Positions 32,438-34,764 of a stretch of 34,764 nt of DNA are shown here, piece by piece; positions within the stretch are counted from its first letter, which is position 1, and each line of letters begins with the position of its first letter. The notes beneath the pieces were generated by a model that saw only the letters and a program-made list of their open reading frames with translations, was not told where the DNA came from and did no database searches. The translations under genes were made by a program, and so were the position numbers. This DNA comes from Sulfurivermis sp041678005. GTDB taxonomy: Bacteria > Pseudomonadota > Gammaproteobacteria > Thiohalomonadales > Thiohalomonadaceae. The stretch lies in the NCBI GenBank assembly GCA_041678005.1, contig JBAYOW010000022.1:1-34764 (forward strand). Reading direction: 5' to 3'.

Positions 32438-33719
32438 CTACAGCGTGCGCAAGACCCTGCCTGCGGCGGCGATGGTCTCATCCAGATCGGCGCTGCTATG
32501 TGCCGAAGAAACAAATCCGGCTTCAAAGGCAGACGGAGCTAGATAAACGCCTTCTGCCAACATGCCGTGGAAAAATTTGCTGAAACGCTCAACATCACAT
32601 TTTTCTACTGCCTGGCCATAACTGGTAATTTTTTCTTCATCGCTAAAGAACAGGCCAAACATGCCGCCGATATGATTTTCTGTCATCGGGATACCGGCCT
32701 TTTTGGCCTCGGTCATGATGCCATTGACCAGATAGCTGGTTTTCTGCGCCAACTCATCATAGAAGCCAGGCTGGCTGATGATCTCAAGGTTGGCCAGTCC
32801 TGCCGCCATGGCGACAGGATTGCCTGATAATGTGCCAGCCTGATAGACCGGCCCAAGCGGGGCAATCTTCTCCATGATCTCGCGCTTGCCACCAAAGGCC
32901 CCCACTGGCATGCCGCCACCGACGACCTTACCCAGGGTGGTGAGATCGGGACGGACGCCGTAATGCCCTTGCGCGCCACCCAGAGCGACGCGAAAGCCAG
33001 TCATCACCTCATCGAAGATAAGCACAGCACCAGCCTCATCACACACCTCGCGCAAGGCCTGCAGAAAACCAGGCACGGGTGGAATGCAATTCATATTACC
33101 GGCCACTGGTTCAACAATAATGCAGGCGATCTGATGACCTTGTGCCTTAAATGCCTCTCTTAGAGCAGCTGCATCGTTAAAGGGCAGGGTGATCGTGTGC
33201 TCGGCCAATGCCGCAGGCACACCAGGACTGCTGGGCACACCGAGGGTCAGCATGCCAGAACCTGCCTTGACCAGCAGGGAATCCGAATGGCCGTGATAAC
33301 AGCCTTCAAATTTGACGATTTTGTCACGGCCTGTATAGCCGCGCAAGACGTATCGCCGACATGGTGGCTTCGGTACCACTGGAGACCATGCGCACCATGT
33401 CCATCGACGGCACCAACTCACACAGGCGATCGGCCATGATCGTCTCGCGCACGGTCGGTGCGCCAAAAGAAAGACCATTGGCCGCGGCTTGCTGGACTGC
33501 ATCTATCACTTGTGGATGTGCATGGCCAACGATGGCCGGTCCCCAGGAGGCAACGTAGTCGATATATTTTTTGCCGCTTTCCGCCCAAAGATAAGCGCCT
33601 TCACCGCGCTGAAAAAAGATTGGCTCACCACCCACGCCCTTGAAGGCGCGGACAGGAGAATTAACACCACCGGGAATGTGCCGCTGGGCAGCGGCGAAAA
33701 GCTGGTCTGATTTGGACAT
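32438..33719 (-). pseudogene. hemL: Glutamate-1-semialdehyde aminomutase HemL, frameshifted
   Basis: HemL converts glutamate-1-semialdehyde to 5-aminolevulinate, the second committed step of heme synthesis by the C5 pathway. The N-terminal part (about 127 residues, to SGTEATMSAIRLAR) starts at ATG 33719. The remainder, from GYTGRDKIVKFEGCYHGH to the end, is in another frame. The break is at about 33337-33343. Restoring the conserved LARGYTGR needs two extra bases, for example one more CG in the CGCG run (an insertion of one base would fix the frame but lose the Arg). Together about 425 residues would be complete, including the PLP lysine in TTLGKVVGGGMPVGAF. The gene is essential in most bacteria lacking another ALA route, so a sequencing error is suspected, but the given sequence is interrupted. 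It follows thiE by 17 bp. Confidence 0.9.
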
Positions 33720-33736
33720 ATTTAACCCTTGGAAAT

Positions 33737-34360
33737 TTAAAATAATTGACTGATATTTTGTGCGGCAGTGCGAATATCTGCCTGAGCAAAAACTGCAGAA
33801 ATAACGGCCAGCAAATCCGCGCCTGCCTCGATTAACTGTCCTCCATTGTCGGCATTGATGCCACCAATGGCAACTAGCGACACTTGCAACTGTACCCTGG
33901 CCTGGCGCAACAGTTCGATTGATGCCACTGGCGCTGCTGGTTTTATGCTGGATGAAAAAAAGCTGCCAAAGGCCACATAATCAGCACCGCCAGCCTCGGC
34001 GCTCAGGGCGCGCTCCAGCTCGTTATAGCAGGAGATACCGATGATGGCCTGCTCACCAAGCTGTGTGCGGGCAGCGGCAATATCCGCATCGTCCTTGCCC
34101 AGATGCACACCGGCCGCCCCGAGCTCGGCGGCAAGAGCGACATCATCGTTGATGATCAACGGCACCCGCAAGGAGTGGCATAAATTGGCAAGGTCCTGTG
34201 CTTCCCAACGGCGTCTGGCTGCATTCTCACTCTTATCGCGGTATTGCACCATCACCGCCCCGCCTGCAATGGCGGCAGCTACGGCTGGCACGAGATTTTC
34301 CTCTGCAATGAGTTGACTGTCGGTGAGCGCATAAAGCCCTCGTGGGATGGTTTTGATCAT
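33737..34360 (-). CDS. thiE: Thiamine-phosphate synthase ThiE
   Basis: Joins 4-amino-5-hydroxymethyl-2-methylpyrimidine diphosphate and carboxy-thiazole/thiazole phosphate to form thiamine phosphate in the cytoplasm. It has 207 residues, the normal size. GLYALTDSQL opens the TIM barrel; VQYRDKSE (the Q-x-R-x-K motif), LIINDDVALA, GVHLGKDD, and VAFGSFFSSSIKPAAP follow as in the family, and VAIGGINADN binds phosphate near the end. ATG 34360 is preferred, with GAGG six bases upstream; an in-frame TTG at 34366 is less likely. It lies directly ahead of hemL, an arrangement also found in Pseudomonas aeruginosa, so both are probably co-transcribed. No thiamin riboswitch is evident upstream. Confidence 0.95.
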   Translation of the reverse strand: MIKTIPRGLYALTDSQLIAEENLVPAVAAAIAGGAVMVQYRDKSENAARRRWEAQDLANLCHSLRVPLIINDDVALAAELGAAGVHLGKDDADIAAARTQLGEQAIIGISCYNELERALSAEAGGADYVAFGSFFSSSIKPAAPVASIELLRQARVQLQVSLVAIGGINADNGGQLIEAGADLLAVISAVFAQADIRTAAQNISQLF

Positions 34361-34483
34361 CGGCAACCTCGATAATAATTTTTCTGCCAGACGAATATTA
34401 CATGCATGACAAGCTTGTGCACATTAAGAGGTCAGGGCAAAATCATACTTGATTACTTTTTAACCAAAAAAAGTTCCTCCTGG

Positions 34484-34503
34484 ATTCCCGCCTGCGCGGG
34501 AAT
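34484..34503. repeat. dRS3-like repeat, second copy
   Basis: ATTCCCGC and GCGGGAAT around CTGC, the same palindrome as at 10689-10708, here followed by GACGG. Confidence 0.78.
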
Positions 34504-34597
34504 GACGGTTCTGAGTCGAATGCTTGCTTGATGGCTTAACGTCACAATAGACACCGACATCAGCTAGAGGAGTTGCAGCATCCGGCGCTACAAAGCT

Positions 34598-34623
34598 CCC
34601 CTCTCCCGCTTGCGGGAGAGGGG
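34598..34623. repeat. CCCCTCTCCCGC hairpin repeat, copy 2
   Basis: CCCCTCTCCC (34598-34607) and GGGAGAGGGG (34614-34623) around GCTTGC. It has the same left neighbour (AGCT) and the same right flank CTGGGGGAGAGGG as the copy at 10752-10777. Confidence 0.8.
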
Positions 34624-34679
34624 CTGGGGGAGAGGGTGAACAGCCTGCGGAAATGACAGGATAGGTGCAGATCTTCTAC

Positions 34680-34706
34680 ATCCAGCGCAATACCCGTTGG
34701 TTGTTG
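34680..34706. repeat. Degenerate REP-like element
   Basis: Shares CATCC, GCGCAAT and the CCCGTTGGTT loop with the perfect palindrome at 10651-10677, but the right arm has decayed to GTTGC, leaving a weaker stem. Confidence 0.6.
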
Positions 34707-34764
34707 CTACATTGTTTGTCCTTAGCCACAAACCTCTATTTCGTAAATCCGCATGGCACCAATG

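Larger units (their letters stand above)
34367..34764. other. Right-edge intergenic region rich in dispersed repeats
   Basis: 398 bp without a recognisable gene. It holds a dRS3-like palindrome (34484-34503), a CCCCTCTCCC hairpin (34598-34623) and a degenerate REP-like element (34680-34706), i.e. the same three families as at 10.65-10.78 kb, in another order. A short CATCCGGCGC-TACA stretch near 34580 looks like a REP-like element with its palindromic centre missing. The thiE promoter should lie in the left part; no clear boxes. Confidence 0.6.

Overview
The window looks like a chromosomal segment of a Gammaproteobacterium. The GcvH and Mpl proteins read very close to the Escherichia coli ones. 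The set LipA, two-subunit glycine decarboxylase (GcvPA/GcvPB), DgkA, RNase D, Mpl, UbiX, C5-pathway HemL and ThiE fits a free-living, Gram-negative member of that class. I cannot name the genus. No rRNA, tRNA, phage, CRISPR or transposase genes were seen.

Layout. (1) 1-2.0 kb: an AT-rich stretch with one large putative glycosyltransferase, unlike its neighbours in composition. (2) 2.3-3.2 kb, minus strand: an exported parvulin-type prolyl isomerase. (3) 3.3-9.2 kb, plus strand: a glycine cleavage locus, lipA-gcvT-gcvH-gcvPA-gcvPB, in which the lipoyl synthase gene sits beside the lipoylated H protein. A potentially structured RNA followed by an intrinsic terminator lies just in front of lipA and could be an attenuator. 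gcvH is split by a one-base frameshift. dgkA and a PfkB-family kinase follow closely. (4) 10.5-10.85 kb: a cluster of palindromic dispersed repeats, with relatives at the far right end. (5) 10.86-22.4 kb, minus strand: a surface-polysaccharide cluster, transcribed as wzt-wzm (ABC export), membrane acyltransferase, methyltransferase, and two giant multi-domain glycosyltransferases with seven predicted catalytic modules in total. (6) 22.6-25.6 kb, minus strand: YfcE-like phosphoesterase, cardiolipin synthase-like PLD protein and RNase D. (7) 25.8-30.3 kb, plus strand: a small membrane protein, mpl, ubiX, a stand-alone LON substrate-binding-domain protein and metY, ending in a strong bidirectional terminator. 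(8) 30.3-34.4 kb: a Lys/Ala-rich DUF2934 protein, a periplasmic double-rhodanese protein, a metallo-beta-lactamase-fold hydrolase, and thiE-hemL, in which hemL is frameshifted. (9) 34.4-34.76 kb: repeats again.

How the genes fit together. LipA makes the lipoyl group on GcvH, which shuttles the aminomethyl intermediate between GcvPA/PB and GcvT. The polysaccharide cluster resembles ABC-transporter-dependent O-antigen or capsule systems: the large glycosyltransferases would build a glycan, the methyltransferase and acyltransferase would decorate or cap it, and Wzm/Wzt would export it, with the C-terminal domain of Wzt likely reading the modified end. The rest is mostly housekeeping (peptidoglycan recycling, ubiquinone, heme, thiamin, sulfur amino acids, phospholipid turnover). 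Two conserved genes (gcvH and hemL) each carry a short frameshift in GC-rich sequence, which is more easily explained by sequencing error than by real gene loss.
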